This document shows, piece by piece, positions 1 through 7,858 of a DNA stretch of 23,753 bases. Position numbers and translations under genes: made by a program. The notes under the pieces were generated by a model, which saw only the letters and a list, made by a program, of their open reading frames with translations, made no database searches and was not told the origin of the DNA. The stretch's first letter is position 1, and each line of letters starts with the position of its first letter. Origin of the DNA: Candidatus Nitrosopumilus sp. (GTDB lineage: Archaea; Thermoproteota; Nitrososphaeria; Nitrososphaerales; Nitrosopumilaceae); NCBI GenBank assembly GCA_029864805.1, contig JAOTSS010000027.1:1-23753 (forward strand), in the 5' to 3' direction.

Positions 1-498
1 CGATATTTGAAAAATGAAATGAGAAAAACTGATGAACCATTACCAGAAAAAATGATGTTTACAATATCTGCAAGTAAAGATAAAGCATTTCCGTTAGAAG
101 CATATACAAAAAGTGAGGATTTTAAAATAAATCTTTCATGGGATCCTCTAGAAGTAGAACCTGGAATTGCTACAAATTTTATTTTTACAATTAGAGATGG
201 AAGAACTAATGATCCATTAAGAAATTCTGATTATACATTTGTGCTTATCCAAAATGGAAAAGAAATTCACCGTGTATCTGGGACAGCACAAGTTGGTGGA
301 GAATTTGAAAAGTTTACTTTTGCCGAAGATCAAACAGGCCCAACAATAATTAAATTTGAAAATATTCGAAATACGGGACAAGAAACTGAATTTGCATTAG
401 TAGTCGTACCAGAATTTGGAACTATTACATTGTTAATATTAGTAATATCGATTATCAGTATTATTTTTGTAACTAGAAGAAATTCACTAAAAATCTAA
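1..498 (+). CDS. Exported PEFG-type surface protein, 3' part only
   Basis: The reading frame is open from the first base, so the 5' end, and any signal peptide, lies outside the window; the in-window TTG at 7 is probably not the true start. What remains is an Ig-like beta-sandwich (about residues 25-125, with an SWDP strand and a later QNGKEI turn) followed by VVVPEFG, a hydrophobic helix of about 20 residues and a basic tail (TRRNSLKI). That tail is the PEFG sorting signal known in thaumarchaeal exported proteins and thought to be processed by an archaeosortase. The same sandwich recurs in the proteins at 6932, 7859, 8791 and 10742. The stop overlaps by 4 nt the convergent regulator gene. 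Function beyond surface display is unknown. Confidence 0.8.
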   Translation, partial: RYLKNEMRKTDEPLPEKMMFTISASKDKAFPLEAYTKSEDFKINLSWDPLEVEPGIATNFIFTIRDGRTNDPLRNSDYTFVLIQNGKEIHRVSGTAQVGGEFEKFTFAEDQTGPTIIKFENIRNTGQETEFALVVVPEFGTITLLILVISIISIIFVTRRNSLKI

Positions 499-878
499 AG
501 TGCAACTAGCTTTACGGTATCCATATTTTTGTTTGTTTGAAAATCTTTTGTTATCGTAGAGACTTTTTCTGCATCACCATTAATCAAAAATAACTCCATG
601 CATTTCTCTTTCTCAATTTTACTATGAAGATGTGTTGTAATAAGATCCTCAAAGTTATGTGTTATTCCTGAAACAACATGATCAAATTCATCATTATGAA
701 CAACCAAAAGTATTGCGTGAATATTTCCAGACAAATCTGCTTTTTGTTTTTCTTCAGAAACAAATGATCTAATTCCTGCTCTGATTGCCTCAGACCTCCC
801 TGAAAATCCCATAGTTGTTTGTAACTTGTCAAGTTCTGAGAGAATTTCGTCGTTTAATGAAATTGAAACTATTGGCAT
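495..878 (-). CDS. NikR-like ribbon-helix-helix metalloregulator
   Basis: A 127-residue protein, close to the usual length of NikR. Residues 1-42 form a CopG/RHH DNA-binding domain (strand VSISLNDEI, then the GRSEAIRAGIR helix). Residues 52-127 look like the NikR C-terminal ACT-like metal domain. His83, His85 and Cys93 match the H-x-H...C nickel ligands of NikR; His74 may be the fourth ligand, although its spacing to His83 is two residues shorter than in E. coli NikR. It is divergent from a zinc/manganese-type importer, and its promoter overlaps the inverted repeat at 903-925, which suggests autoregulation and control of the importer. Which metal it senses cannot be read from the sequence. 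An ATG start with TATA-like ACTTATAAG about 26 nt upstream fits a leaderless transcript. Confidence 0.85.
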   Translation of the reverse strand: MPIVSISLNDEILSELDKLQTTMGFSGRSEAIRAGIRSFVSEEKQKADLSGNIHAILLVVHNDEFDHVVSGITHNFEDLITTHLHSKIEKEKCMELFLINGDAEKVSTITKDFQTNKNMDTVKLVAL

Positions 879-902
879 ATGCCTAATGTTATTAATTATC
901 TT

Positions 903-925
903 ATAAGTTTAGCAATTAAACTTAT
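903..925. promoter_or_regulatory. Candidate metalloregulator operator, 23-bp inverted repeat
   Basis: Perfect 9-bp arms, ATAAGTTTA and TAAACTTAT, flank the spacer GCAAT. The left arm overlaps the likely TATA element of the NikR-like gene (about 901-908), and the repeat lies just upstream of the importer promoter (TTTATTAATA region, 938-948). Position and symmetry fit an operator for the RHH regulator. NikR operators known in bacteria are also split palindromes, but with longer spacing. Binding is inferred. Confidence 0.6.
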
Positions 926-968
926 TAAGATTTTATAGATTTATTAATAATCAGTAAAGAACTGCTGC

Positions 969-1874
969 GTGAATATTCAGATAAAAATGGCAATAATTGC
1001 AATTGCAATAATAATTCCATTAAGCTCCCTTGCTGTTTATGGAACGAATTCAAATCAACAATTCACAAAGACTGATAATTCCAAACTACAAGTCATTTCA
1101 TCATTTAATCCACTTTACGAATTCTCGCAAAATGTAGGACAAGAAAATGTTGATTCTTTCTTACTTGTTCCAATTGGAGTAGAACCTCATGATTGGGAAC
1201 CCACTGTTAAAGATGTTCAAAGAATGCAAAATGCAGATCTAATCATTATCAATGGAATTGGTTTTGAAAACTGGGTTGATGATTTAGAAGAAACTGGGTA
1301 TTCAGGTGTGATAGTTGATACAAGTGATGGAATTTTAATTAAAACTCACAAAGAAGAACACAATCATGATGAAGGTGACCCACACATTTGGTTAAATCCT
1401 GTTTATGCAAAAATCCAAGTCCAAAATATCGCAAATGCATTTTCTAATTCTGATCCTGCCAATGAGCAATATTATCAATCTAATGCTGCAAAATACATCA
1501 AAGAATTAGATCTACTTAATTCAAAAATTCGAATTGAACTATCTGATTGTAAAAATGACTTTATAGCTTTTCATGATGCATTTTCATATTTTGCTGACGA
1601 ATACCATCTAAATCAACATACAATAATTTCATCAAATGATCCACATGGAGAAGCAACTGCAAAAACATTAGAACATATTATTTCAACTGCTAAAAAATTA
1701 AACATTAATGTAATTTTTGCCGAAGAAAGTGTTGATACTAGAACATCTAAAATTATTGCAAATGAGATAGGTGGCAAAGTATTGGTTTTGTCTCCATTAG
1801 AAGTTGTATCTGATGGTAATTACATTTCTAGAATGAATGAAAATCTTGAAAATCTAAAGGAGGCATTATGTTGA
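969..1874 (+). CDS. Zinc/manganese ABC importer, substrate-binding protein (ZnuA/TroA-like)
   Basis: A 301-residue extracytoplasmic protein that would capture a divalent metal for the permease and ATPase downstream. An N-terminal hydrophobic segment (about 7-24) acts as signal or anchor; there is no lipobox Cys. Metal-site motifs are in the family order: EPHDWEP (His74), a short His-rich loop HKEEHNH (127-133), DPHIWLNP (His139) and AFHDAF (His202). Where many homologues carry L-D-P-L near the C terminus, this protein has LSPL (Ser275), so the usual acidic ligand may be absent; three His would favour zinc. The start is GTG at 969; ATG at 987 is equally possible and would leave a shorter N-region. 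The gene overlaps the next by 7 nt, so the three importer genes form an operon. Confidence 0.9.
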   Translation: MNIQIKMAIIAIAIIIPLSSLAVYGTNSNQQFTKTDNSKLQVISSFNPLYEFSQNVGQENVDSFLLVPIGVEPHDWEPTVKDVQRMQNADLIIINGIGFENWVDDLEETGYSGVIVDTSDGILIKTHKEEHNHDEGDPHIWLNPVYAKIQVQNIANAFSNSDPANEQYYQSNAAKYIKELDLLNSKIRIELSDCKNDFIAFHDAFSYFADEYHLNQHTIISSNDPHGEATAKTLEHIISTAKKLNINVIFAEESVDTRTSKIIANEIGGKVLVLSPLEVVSDGNYISRMNENLENLKEALC

Positions 1875-2590
1875 AAATCGTTGAGATTGAAAATCTAACT
1901 GTTCAATATCCAGACGTTAAAGCACTTGATAACGTAAGCTTTGAGGTTAATCAAGGGGATTTTCTAGGCATAATTGGTCCTAACGGAGCAGGAAAATCTA
2001 CCCTCTTTGATGCTATGCTGGGACTTAATACAAAATACAAAGGAACTATCAAATTTTTTGGTGAGGATATTAGAAAATCAAAAGATTATCTCAAAGAAAT
2101 TGGCTATGTTCCACAAAAACCAATCTTTGAAAAAAATTTCCCAGTTACAGTAACTGATGTTGTAAGAATGGGATTAAGAAATGAATCAGATGAAAATAAG
2201 ATTGATAAAGTCTTGCAACAATTGTGGATGCATGAACTAAGAAATAGAAGAATCGGTGAATTATCTGGAGGTCAACAACAACGAGTTTTTATTGCAAAAG
2301 CTTTGATTACAAACCCAAAAATTCTGATATTAGATGAACCTGTAACAGGAATTGATCAACAAAGCATTGATTTGTTTTACAGCATTCTTAGAGAATTAAA
2401 CTCTAAACAAAAAATTACAATAATTTGGTCATCACATGATTTGGATGCAGTAAATCAATTGGCAAACCATGTTGCATGTCTAAACAGAACACTATTTTTC
2501 CATGGCGAATCAGAGAAATTCTTTTCAAATGATGAACTAGTTAAACAATATTCTGAAGCGTCAATGCAGGAACACATGCATCATCACTGA
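1868..2590 (+). CDS. Metal ABC importer, ATP-binding protein (ZnuC-like)
   Basis: A 240-residue ABC ATPase that would power metal import from the cytoplasmic side. It has Walker A GPNGAGKST (residues about 37-45), signature LSGGQQQR (about 133-140), Walker B ILILDEP with the D-loop TGID, and the H-loop SSHDLD. The C terminus ends in the His-rich MHHH, often seen in zinc and nickel proteins. The ATG lies inside the end of the binding-protein gene and is preceded by a strong Shine-Dalgarno, AAAGGAGG at 1856-1863; this fixes the start and shows that internal operon genes can use SD initiation here. The permease follows after 3 nt. Confidence 0.93.
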   Translation: MLKIVEIENLTVQYPDVKALDNVSFEVNQGDFLGIIGPNGAGKSTLFDAMLGLNTKYKGTIKFFGEDIRKSKDYLKEIGYVPQKPIFEKNFPVTVTDVVRMGLRNESDENKIDKVLQQLWMHELRNRRIGELSGGQQQRVFIAKALITNPKILILDEPVTGIDQQSIDLFYSILRELNSKQKITIIWSSHDLDAVNQLANHVACLNRTLFFHGESEKFFSNDELVKQYSEASMQEHMHHH

Positions 2591-2593
2591 AAA

Positions 2594-3412
2594 ATGTCTT
2601 TAGAAATCCTATCTTTCAGTTTTATGCATAGAGCACTAATTTCTGGAATTGCAATAGCCATTCTTTGTTCTGTTGTTGGGTTATTCCTAGTTTTGAGACG
2701 TTATTCATTATTTGGTGATGCAATTGCCCATTCATCATTTGGTGGAATTGCTCTAGGTTTGCTAGCTGGTGTTTACCCTTTATGGACCGCATACGGAGTT
2801 TCAATTGCAAGTGCATTAATTATTACAAAAATTAAAGATCGATACAACATTTCTGGTGATGCATCAATTGCAGTACTTTTATCATCTGGAATTGCAGTTG
2901 GTCTAGTTATAATTGGATTATCAGGTGGTTTTACGATTGATATCTTTAGTTTTCTATTCGGAAGTATTCTGCTAATTAGTGTAAATGACACTGTTCTAAT
3001 TTTGACATTAACTGGAGTAATCTTGATTGTAATTTTGTTACTATATCGTCAAATTCTTTATTCAACATTTAATGAAGAACAAGCAAAAGTAAGTGGAATT
3101 CCTGTTGAGAAAATAAATTATTTAATTGTGTTTATGGCAGGAATTACTGTAGTTACATCAATTCAACTTGTAGGCGTATTATTGATTTCAGCTTTGTTTG
3201 TTATTCCTAATGTCACTGCAATAATGTATGGCAAGGGATTCAAACAAACTGCAATAATTTCTATGAGCTTTTCTGTATTCTCTGTAGTTGTAGGAATATT
3301 ACTCTCTTACATATTTGACATTACTCCTGCGGGAACTATTGTTTTACTGGCAATTAGTCTACTTGCAGGAACTATGGGAATAAAATCATCTGGATTACTA
3401 TCTAAGAATTAA
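2594..3412 (+). CDS. Metal ABC importer, permease (ZnuB/MntB-like, ABC-3 family)
   Basis: A 272-residue integral membrane protein with about eight hydrophobic segments. The N-terminal part carries the family pattern RRYSLFGDAIAHSSFGGIALG, and residues about 160-180 (EEQAKVSGIPVEKINY) resemble the cytoplasmic loop that contacts the ATPase. With the two upstream genes it completes a zinc/manganese-type importer. Its last 11 nt overlap the 3' end of the convergent CopC/CopD gene, so no terminator fits between them. Choice among Zn, Mn and Fe cannot be made from the permease alone. Confidence 0.92.
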   Translation: MSLEILSFSFMHRALISGIAIAILCSVVGLFLVLRRYSLFGDAIAHSSFGGIALGLLAGVYPLWTAYGVSIASALIITKIKDRYNISGDASIAVLLSSGIAVGLVIIGLSGGFTIDIFSFLFGSILLISVNDTVLILTLTGVILIVILLLYRQILYSTFNEEQAKVSGIPVEKINYLIVFMAGITVVTSIQLVGVLLISALFVIPNVTAIMYGKGFKQTAIISMSFSVFSVVVGILLSYIFDITPAGTIVLLAISLLAGTMGIKSSGLLSKN

Positions 3413-6185
3413 TCAAAGAATTTAATCTTCTTTTATCTTGTATACTTTTTACATAAAATAGAGATGTTGCAATAATTCCTAATGCAATCAATGGGGATGC
3501 AAGTTCAGTATATTTTATTTCTATAATGGTTGATTCTTGAACTTGCGCAACACTAACAGAGATTTCTGTAATCTTTACTGTTCCAATTTTGTTTGATTGT
3601 TGTTCAACAAACCAAATATTATCATTTCCATCTGATGTCATGAATTGAACAAAAGAGGTTTCAGTTGGAATTGGAACTTCGATCAAATCATTATTATCAG
3701 GATCATAGACTCCTATACTATCTACTGTATGTTGTGCAAACCACACATTTCCATATTTGTCAAATGTCATTCCAAAAGGTAATGCCTCATCATCTAGTAC
3801 CGAAATTCTATCAAATGTTTCAAAAACTGGATTAAATCTGGCAATTCCCAAACCTGTGTGCTCTGCAATCCAAAGATTTCCCTCATCATCAAATAGTAAA
3901 GCCTCTGGACCCTTCAATGGAGGTTCTGCTGAGAATTCACTTATCTTGTTATTCTCTGAATCAATATACCCAATTTTTCCTGCACCGGTTGTAGTATACC
4001 ATATTTTGCCATCATTGGCGATTGCTAGCGCAAAAGGTAATGACTCTTTTTGTGATAGGATAATCTCTTCAAATTCATCAGTATCTGGTGAATATTTCAC
4101 AATTCTATCTTTGTTGACTATTGTGATCCAAATATTCCCATCAAAGTCTGACTGTATGAAAAGTGGAGTATTTTCTGAAATTACTGGATCTAATTTTGGA
4201 ATAGATTTTGTTGTAATTTGTTTAGTGTGAGGATCTAAAAATCCAATTTGATTTCTTGGTGTATCTGTAAACCAAATATTTCCTTTGTTGTCTTGAGTTA
4301 GAAATGTTGTAGTTAATCCATCAAAGGAATACGATGTAAATTCTTGAGTTTCAAGTGAAAATTGCCATAATCTTGGAGATGATGCATCACTAATCCAAAT
4401 TGAATCATTTCCATCATACAAAGGATATAGTGGCTTTGCATCTTCTGGTAATTCATACTCTATAACCTGTGTCTGAATATCATTCAGTCTTGGTTTTACA
4501 AGTAAATTCAAAAGTTTTGATTCGTTTGCATTTTCTGTTCTTTGAACTTCAATCTCTATTAACCATTCTCCTGAAAATCCAAATGTTAATTCTCCCTGAA
4601 ATTCTATTGGTCTACCCTCCTCTTGTTTGATTAATTCCACGGGAACTTCAATTGGAGAAATGCCCTTTGATGGATTTGATATCTTTACCTTAAGTTGATT
4701 TGAATCGTATAGTTGATTTCCTTCAAAGTCACTTACTCTAACTAAAATTGTATTTGTTCCACTTGAAAATGGTGAAATATCAATATCTAATTTTACATTC
4801 TCTGTAAATTCTATTGTCTTGAATCCATAAACAATCTCTTGAGCATCAACTTTTTGAATTTCACCCGCAGGTAATGTTCCATTTGCTAACAGTGCAACTA
4901 CTCCAAGAAGAACAATCCCCAAGATTGCATCAACTTTAAGCGATCTCTTCAATTTTTTGTGAACTGAAATCTTTCCTGACTGAAAATTCTTTTCGGCATT
5001 TTTTTGAACTTTAAACTGGAAAAATCCTCCTAATCCAATCATAATTGCTGCAATGGCAATTTTAAGAATAATCAATTGACCGTATACAGATTCTGTAATT
5101 AATCCTACATCACTTTCTAAGAACCACATCAAAGTCGGTCCTGTAATTATGATAACTCCTACTGAAATTATGAATGCTATTGAAAATCTTGGAATTAGTA
5201 ACAGGCTCATTTTCTCTCGATTTTTTTCTTTTAACTGAGAAAATGTTGGAAGCAATGTAAATACAAAATAGAAAATTCCACCTATCCAGACTGCTGCAAC
5301 TAGATTGTGAATGTAATCTAATACAAGCGGTGTTATGTTTCCAGTTGCTGCACCGTGTCCAATCAGACTTGTAGTTGAAATCAATCCCAACGAAACTATA
5401 AGCATTGGAATCTGATTTCTCTTTGATAGAGTTTTTCTTTTATCCATTCTAAACCAAACACCAAGCAAAATTATTGTTATGATCATTCTAGCTAACCATA
5501 TAGTTCCAAAGTCTGTTTCAATCACAACTAGTGGCGATGTTTCTAATCTTATAGTCTGAATTACTAACATCAGAATATCTGATATGAAAACAAGCATTAA
5601 TCCAATTGCAGTAATAGACATGAATTTTCCATGATGGAATTTTTCTATCTTTTCTAATTCTTTTTTGATTATTTGTTTGTTTTGTGTTCCCCAAATAATT
5701 AGTGATGCAATCACTGCACCCAAAACAATAGTTTGACCTAGAATTCCTGGAAATCTTGCACCAGCTTCTGGTAAAAATACAAGTTCTGATGATCTTTCTT
5801 GATCAAACATAGAAGGATCAATTACAACATCTCCTACAGCAAACAAAAATGCACTTGGGACAAGATGTCCGTCAACTTTTGATAGAACTTTAGTTGATGC
5901 TGTGTAAATTCCATCTTCTAGTGGTGGAGTTGAAACAATTAGGGATAACTCTCCTTCATAGTAACTAGTATCTTTATTGTCAATTTGATTTCCATCACTA
6001 TCAAACACTTTGATTTCACTAAAATCAATATCAACTGGTTCTGAAAAAAATACAATCACTTCTGTAATTCCTGCAGGAGAATTTGATGTTAAACTAGGAA
6101 TGGTTTCCTCTGTAAATGGATGTCCGTATACAAATGGAATGGATACTGATGACAAAACTAGTAAAAGTATTAGCAATTTTTTCAT
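3402..6185 (-). CDS. CopC-CopD fusion with C-terminal beta-propeller
   Basis: A 927-residue exported membrane protein. Domains in order: signal peptide 1-21; CopC copper-binding domain about 22-118, whose mature protein would start at His22 and which carries the DGH motif (Asp105, His107), matching the Cu(II) ligands of CopC; a CopD-like membrane domain about 150-445 with multiple helices and the motif LDYIHNLVAAVWIGG; a beta-sandwich linker about 450-575; a streptogramin-lyase (Vgb)-like propeller about 576-880 with repeated GNIWF/GKIWYT blades; and a last membrane helix about 897-915. CopC/CopD proteins take part in copper uptake or periplasmic copper handling. CopC-CopD fusions are known; the propeller extension is the odd part. 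A TATA-like TTTAAA sits about 28 nt upstream, fitting a leaderless ATG. Confidence 0.88.
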   Translation of the reverse strand: MKKLLILLLVLSSVSIPFVYGHPFTEETIPSLTSNSPAGITEVIVFFSEPVDIDFSEIKVFDSDGNQIDNKDTSYYEGELSLIVSTPPLEDGIYTASTKVLSKVDGHLVPSAFLFAVGDVVIDPSMFDQERSSELVFLPEAGARFPGILGQTIVLGAVIASLIIWGTQNKQIIKKELEKIEKFHHGKFMSITAIGLMLVFISDILMLVIQTIRLETSPLVVIETDFGTIWLARMIITIILLGVWFRMDKRKTLSKRNQIPMLIVSLGLISTTSLIGHGAATGNITPLVLDYIHNLVAAVWIGGIFYFVFTLLPTFSQLKEKNREKMSLLLIPRFSIAFIISVGVIIITGPTLMWFLESDVGLITESVYGQLIILKIAIAAIMIGLGGFFQFKVQKNAEKNFQSGKISVHKKLKRSLKVDAILGIVLLGVVALLANGTLPAGEIQKVDAQEIVYGFKTIEFTENVKLDIDISPFSSGTNTILVRVSDFEGNQLYDSNQLKVKISNPSKGISPIEVPVELIKQEEGRPIEFQGELTFGFSGEWLIEIEVQRTENANESKLLNLLVKPRLNDIQTQVIEYELPEDAKPLYPLYDGNDSIWISDASSPRLWQFSLETQEFTSYSFDGLTTTFLTQDNKGNIWFTDTPRNQIGFLDPHTKQITTKSIPKLDPVISENTPLFIQSDFDGNIWITIVNKDRIVKYSPDTDEFEEIILSQKESLPFALAIANDGKIWYTTTGAGKIGYIDSENNKISEFSAEPPLKGPEALLFDDEGNLWIAEHTGLGIARFNPVFETFDRISVLDDEALPFGMTFDKYGNVWFAQHTVDSIGVYDPDNNDLIEVPIPTETSFVQFMTSDGNDNIWFVEQQSNKIGTVKITEISVSVAQVQESTIIEIKYTELASPLIALGIIATSLFYVKSIQDKRRLNSLINS

Positions 6186-6210
6186 TTAATCCTAAAACTA
6201 CAGTTGATAA

Positions 6211-6216
6211 TTTAAA
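6211..6216. promoter_or_regulatory. TATA element of the CopC/CopD promoter
   Basis: TTTAAA within GATAATTTAAAC is centred 28 nt upstream of the minus-strand ATG at 6185, the distance expected for leaderless archaeal transcription. Being self-complementary, it could also fire rightward, toward a TTG at 6238. Confidence 0.55.
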
Positions 6217-6221
6217 CAGTT

Positions 6222-6246
6222 TTCATCTGTTCGTCATTTGTACCAA
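6222..6246. promoter_or_regulatory. 25-bp shared promoter element, site A
   Basis: The right half TTTGTACCAA matches the right half of sites D and E almost exactly; the 5-nt centre starts CG as at sites B, C and D; the left half, TTCATCTGTT, is weak. It lies between the divergent CopC/CopD promoter (TATA 5 nt away) and the rightward promoter of the gene at 6280, so it could control both. It is one of five such sites in the window. Confidence 0.45.
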
Positions 6247-6279
6247 ATTCACGTAAAGATAATAACTTGTAATTGTCAT

Positions 6280-6918
6280 ATGATATCTGTGAAGTTAGTA
6301 ATTTTTGGATTAATTGGATTATTATTTAGCATTGGGATGATTTCTCCTTCCTTTGCACATACAACTGTTGAAGTAGAACAATACAAAATAGAAGCGGGAT
6401 GGGGAATTGAACCTCCTGTTGTAGGAATTAGGAATGATTTTGTCTTTAAAATCACTGAACCTGGAGAAACTGAGGGTTCATACAAAGGAGTAACCAATGT
6501 TTTCAAAAATGTAGAGGCTACAGCTATGTATGGTGGAGCCACCAAAAAAATTGATATTAACTCTGATCCAAGACCAGGATACTATTTTTCACCTGTAATA
6601 CCAACTAAAACCGGTAGTTATACAATTGAATTGAAAGGAGATATTCGTGGAACATTAATAGATATAAAAATTCCAGTTGAAGATGTAGAACCTACTGCAG
6701 TTTTAGATTTTCCTCCCACAAGTAGTGAGGGAACTGCAGACATTGCTGCTCTAAAAAATGCAATTTCGTCTATTCAACAAGATGTTTCTGAAATAAAATC
6801 TGGTGAAGCATCGGTATCTTCTGATGGAGGAGCAGCTTATGACTTTGCAATATTTGGATTGTCAATTGCAGCAGCAGCTATTATCTTGGCAATAATTGCT
6901 CTAACAAAAAGAAAATAG
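6280..6918 (+). CDS. Exported protein divergent from CopC/CopD, C-terminal anchor
   Basis: I do not recognise a named family. With the ATG at 6280 the protein has 212 residues and a clean signal peptide (MISVKLVIFGLIG...SPSFA), and the mature chain would begin with His (HTTVEVEQYKIEAGWG). The frame also opens at TTG 6238, but that adds 14 residues that break the signal peptide. A beta-sandwich (about 27-140, with PGYYFSPVIPTKTGSYTIEL) is followed by a helical segment (DIAALKNAISSIQQDVSEIK, coiled-coil-like) and a C-terminal helix ending KRK. Sharing a promoter region with a CopC/CopD protein and having an N-terminal His make a copper-related role plausible, but this is inference. It is convergent with the cupredoxin gene, 13 nt apart. 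Confidence 0.8.
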   Translation: MISVKLVIFGLIGLLFSIGMISPSFAHTTVEVEQYKIEAGWGIEPPVVGIRNDFVFKITEPGETEGSYKGVTNVFKNVEATAMYGGATKKIDINSDPRPGYYFSPVIPTKTGSYTIELKGDIRGTLIDIKIPVEDVEPTAVLDFPPTSSEGTADIAALKNAISSIQQDVSEIKSGEASVSSDGGAAYDFAIFGLSIAAAAIILAIIALTKRK

Positions 6919-6931
6919 AGAAAGAGGATTC

Positions 6932-7801
6932 CTAAAATCGTGGAATGACTCTAGATTTTGCAGTTACTGCGACTATGCTTATGATTGCAACAGCTAGTAC
7001 CATCATTGCAATTGTACCAAATTCTGGTACAACGTTTGAGAATACTACTTGTTCACCAATTGGTCCAGTCTTTGGATCATTTACACCATAACCTTGGAAG
7101 GTGATGGTAATGTTTACTGGATCAGATGTACTGAGAGCTTTTGTCGTGTGTACTCCTTTTCCATCGTGGTGATGTGCGCCTTTATCATCTAACACTGTAT
7201 TGCCGTTTTGTGTAACTTTGAGGTCATGATTAACATGTTCTGCATCATCGAATTCAACATTGATCTCCATCATTTCACCTTTTGTTGGTGTTGAAGTCCA
7301 AATTGAAACTTTTGTACCATCAGACAACATTCCTGTTGCTGTTGCGGCACCTTCCATGTGCATCATTTCACTGTCGTCATCACCATGATCATCTTCTTCA
7401 GCTTCTACTTCTTGTACTACAATCACACCTTGCATCCAAGGATGGACCATGCAGAAGTAAGGAACTTCACCAATTGTGTCAGGAGACCATTCAAATAAAT
7501 TTCCTGCCATTAACAATCCGGTATCAAATTCGCCACTTGGACCATCTTCAGGTGTTCCTGCTGTGAATGTGTGTGCTGCAGTGTCAGGATTTGACATAAT
7601 TACTTTACCGCCAACATCAACTGTTGCAGTACTTGGAATGTAACATCCCTCTGCTGTGTCTTCACATCCTGGAGCACCAGAACCCTGTGCTGCCTCAATT
7701 GTGACTTCTGAGTGATCTGCAAATGCAGCTGGTGTTGTTGCAACGATTCCAGCTACAATAGCAAATAGTACGAAGAAAGAGCAAATTGCTTTAGTCTTCA
7801 T
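6932..7801 (-). CDS. Plastocyanin-like cupredoxin with second beta domain and PEFG anchor
   Basis: A 289-residue exported blue-copper protein, probably an electron carrier or copper-binding protein on the outer face. The signal peptide ends FA-DHSE (about residue 28). The cupredoxin domain spans about 30-130 with type-1 copper ligands His77 (AAHTFTAG), Cys117, His120 and Met123 (YFCMVHPWM). An acidic, His/Met-rich linker (134-150) leads to an Ig-like domain with QNGNTVL and a His cluster (GAHHHDG). VVPEFG, a hydrophobic helix and a basic tail form the PEFG sorting signal. Small blue copper proteins are abundant in ammonia-oxidising archaea, where copper enzymes replace many iron ones. The start is ATG, with a TATA element near 7825-7834. 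Confidence 0.92.
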   Translation of the reverse strand: MKTKAICSFFVLFAIVAGIVATTPAAFADHSEVTIEAAQGSGAPGCEDTAEGCYIPSTATVDVGGKVIMSNPDTAAHTFTAGTPEDGPSGEFDTGLLMAGNLFEWSPDTIGEVPYFCMVHPWMQGVIVVQEVEAEEDDHGDDDSEMMHMEGAATATGMLSDGTKVSIWTSTPTKGEMMEINVEFDDAEHVNHDLKVTQNGNTVLDDKGAHHHDGKGVHTTKALSTSDPVNITITFQGYGVNDPKTGPIGEQVVFSNVVPEFGTIAMMVLAVAIISIVAVTAKSRVIPRF

Positions 7802-7824
7802 TAGACTGGATACTTGTTCGGATA

Positions 7825-7850
7825 CATAAAAACCTCACTGGAATTTCCAG
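7825..7850 (-). promoter_or_regulatory. Cupredoxin promoter: TATA plus 13-bp palindrome
   Basis: On the minus strand the TATA-like TTTTTATG (7825-7834) lies about 28 nt from the ATG. Directly upstream, CTGGAATTTCCAG (7838-7850) is a perfect 6-1-6 palindrome at the position where archaeal activators or repressors often bind. Its half CTGGAA resembles the TTCCAG end of site C, but its centre differs, so I do not group it with that element. Confidence 0.45.
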
Positions 7851-7858
7851 ATATAGTA

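Noticed and set aside
3757..4230. Plus-strand frame of 157 codons inside the CopC/CopD-propeller gene
   Set aside because: Ser/Ile-rich antisense shadow of the propeller domain.
7010..7034. TTGTACCAAATTCTGGTACAA as another 25-bp element
   Set aside because: It lies in coding sequence for the PEFG tail, and the half-sites are in the opposite order to the promoter element.
7282..7566. Plus-strand open frame over the cupredoxin gene
   Set aside because: Low-complexity Leu/His-rich shadow of a well-supported gene on the other strand, with no promoter.
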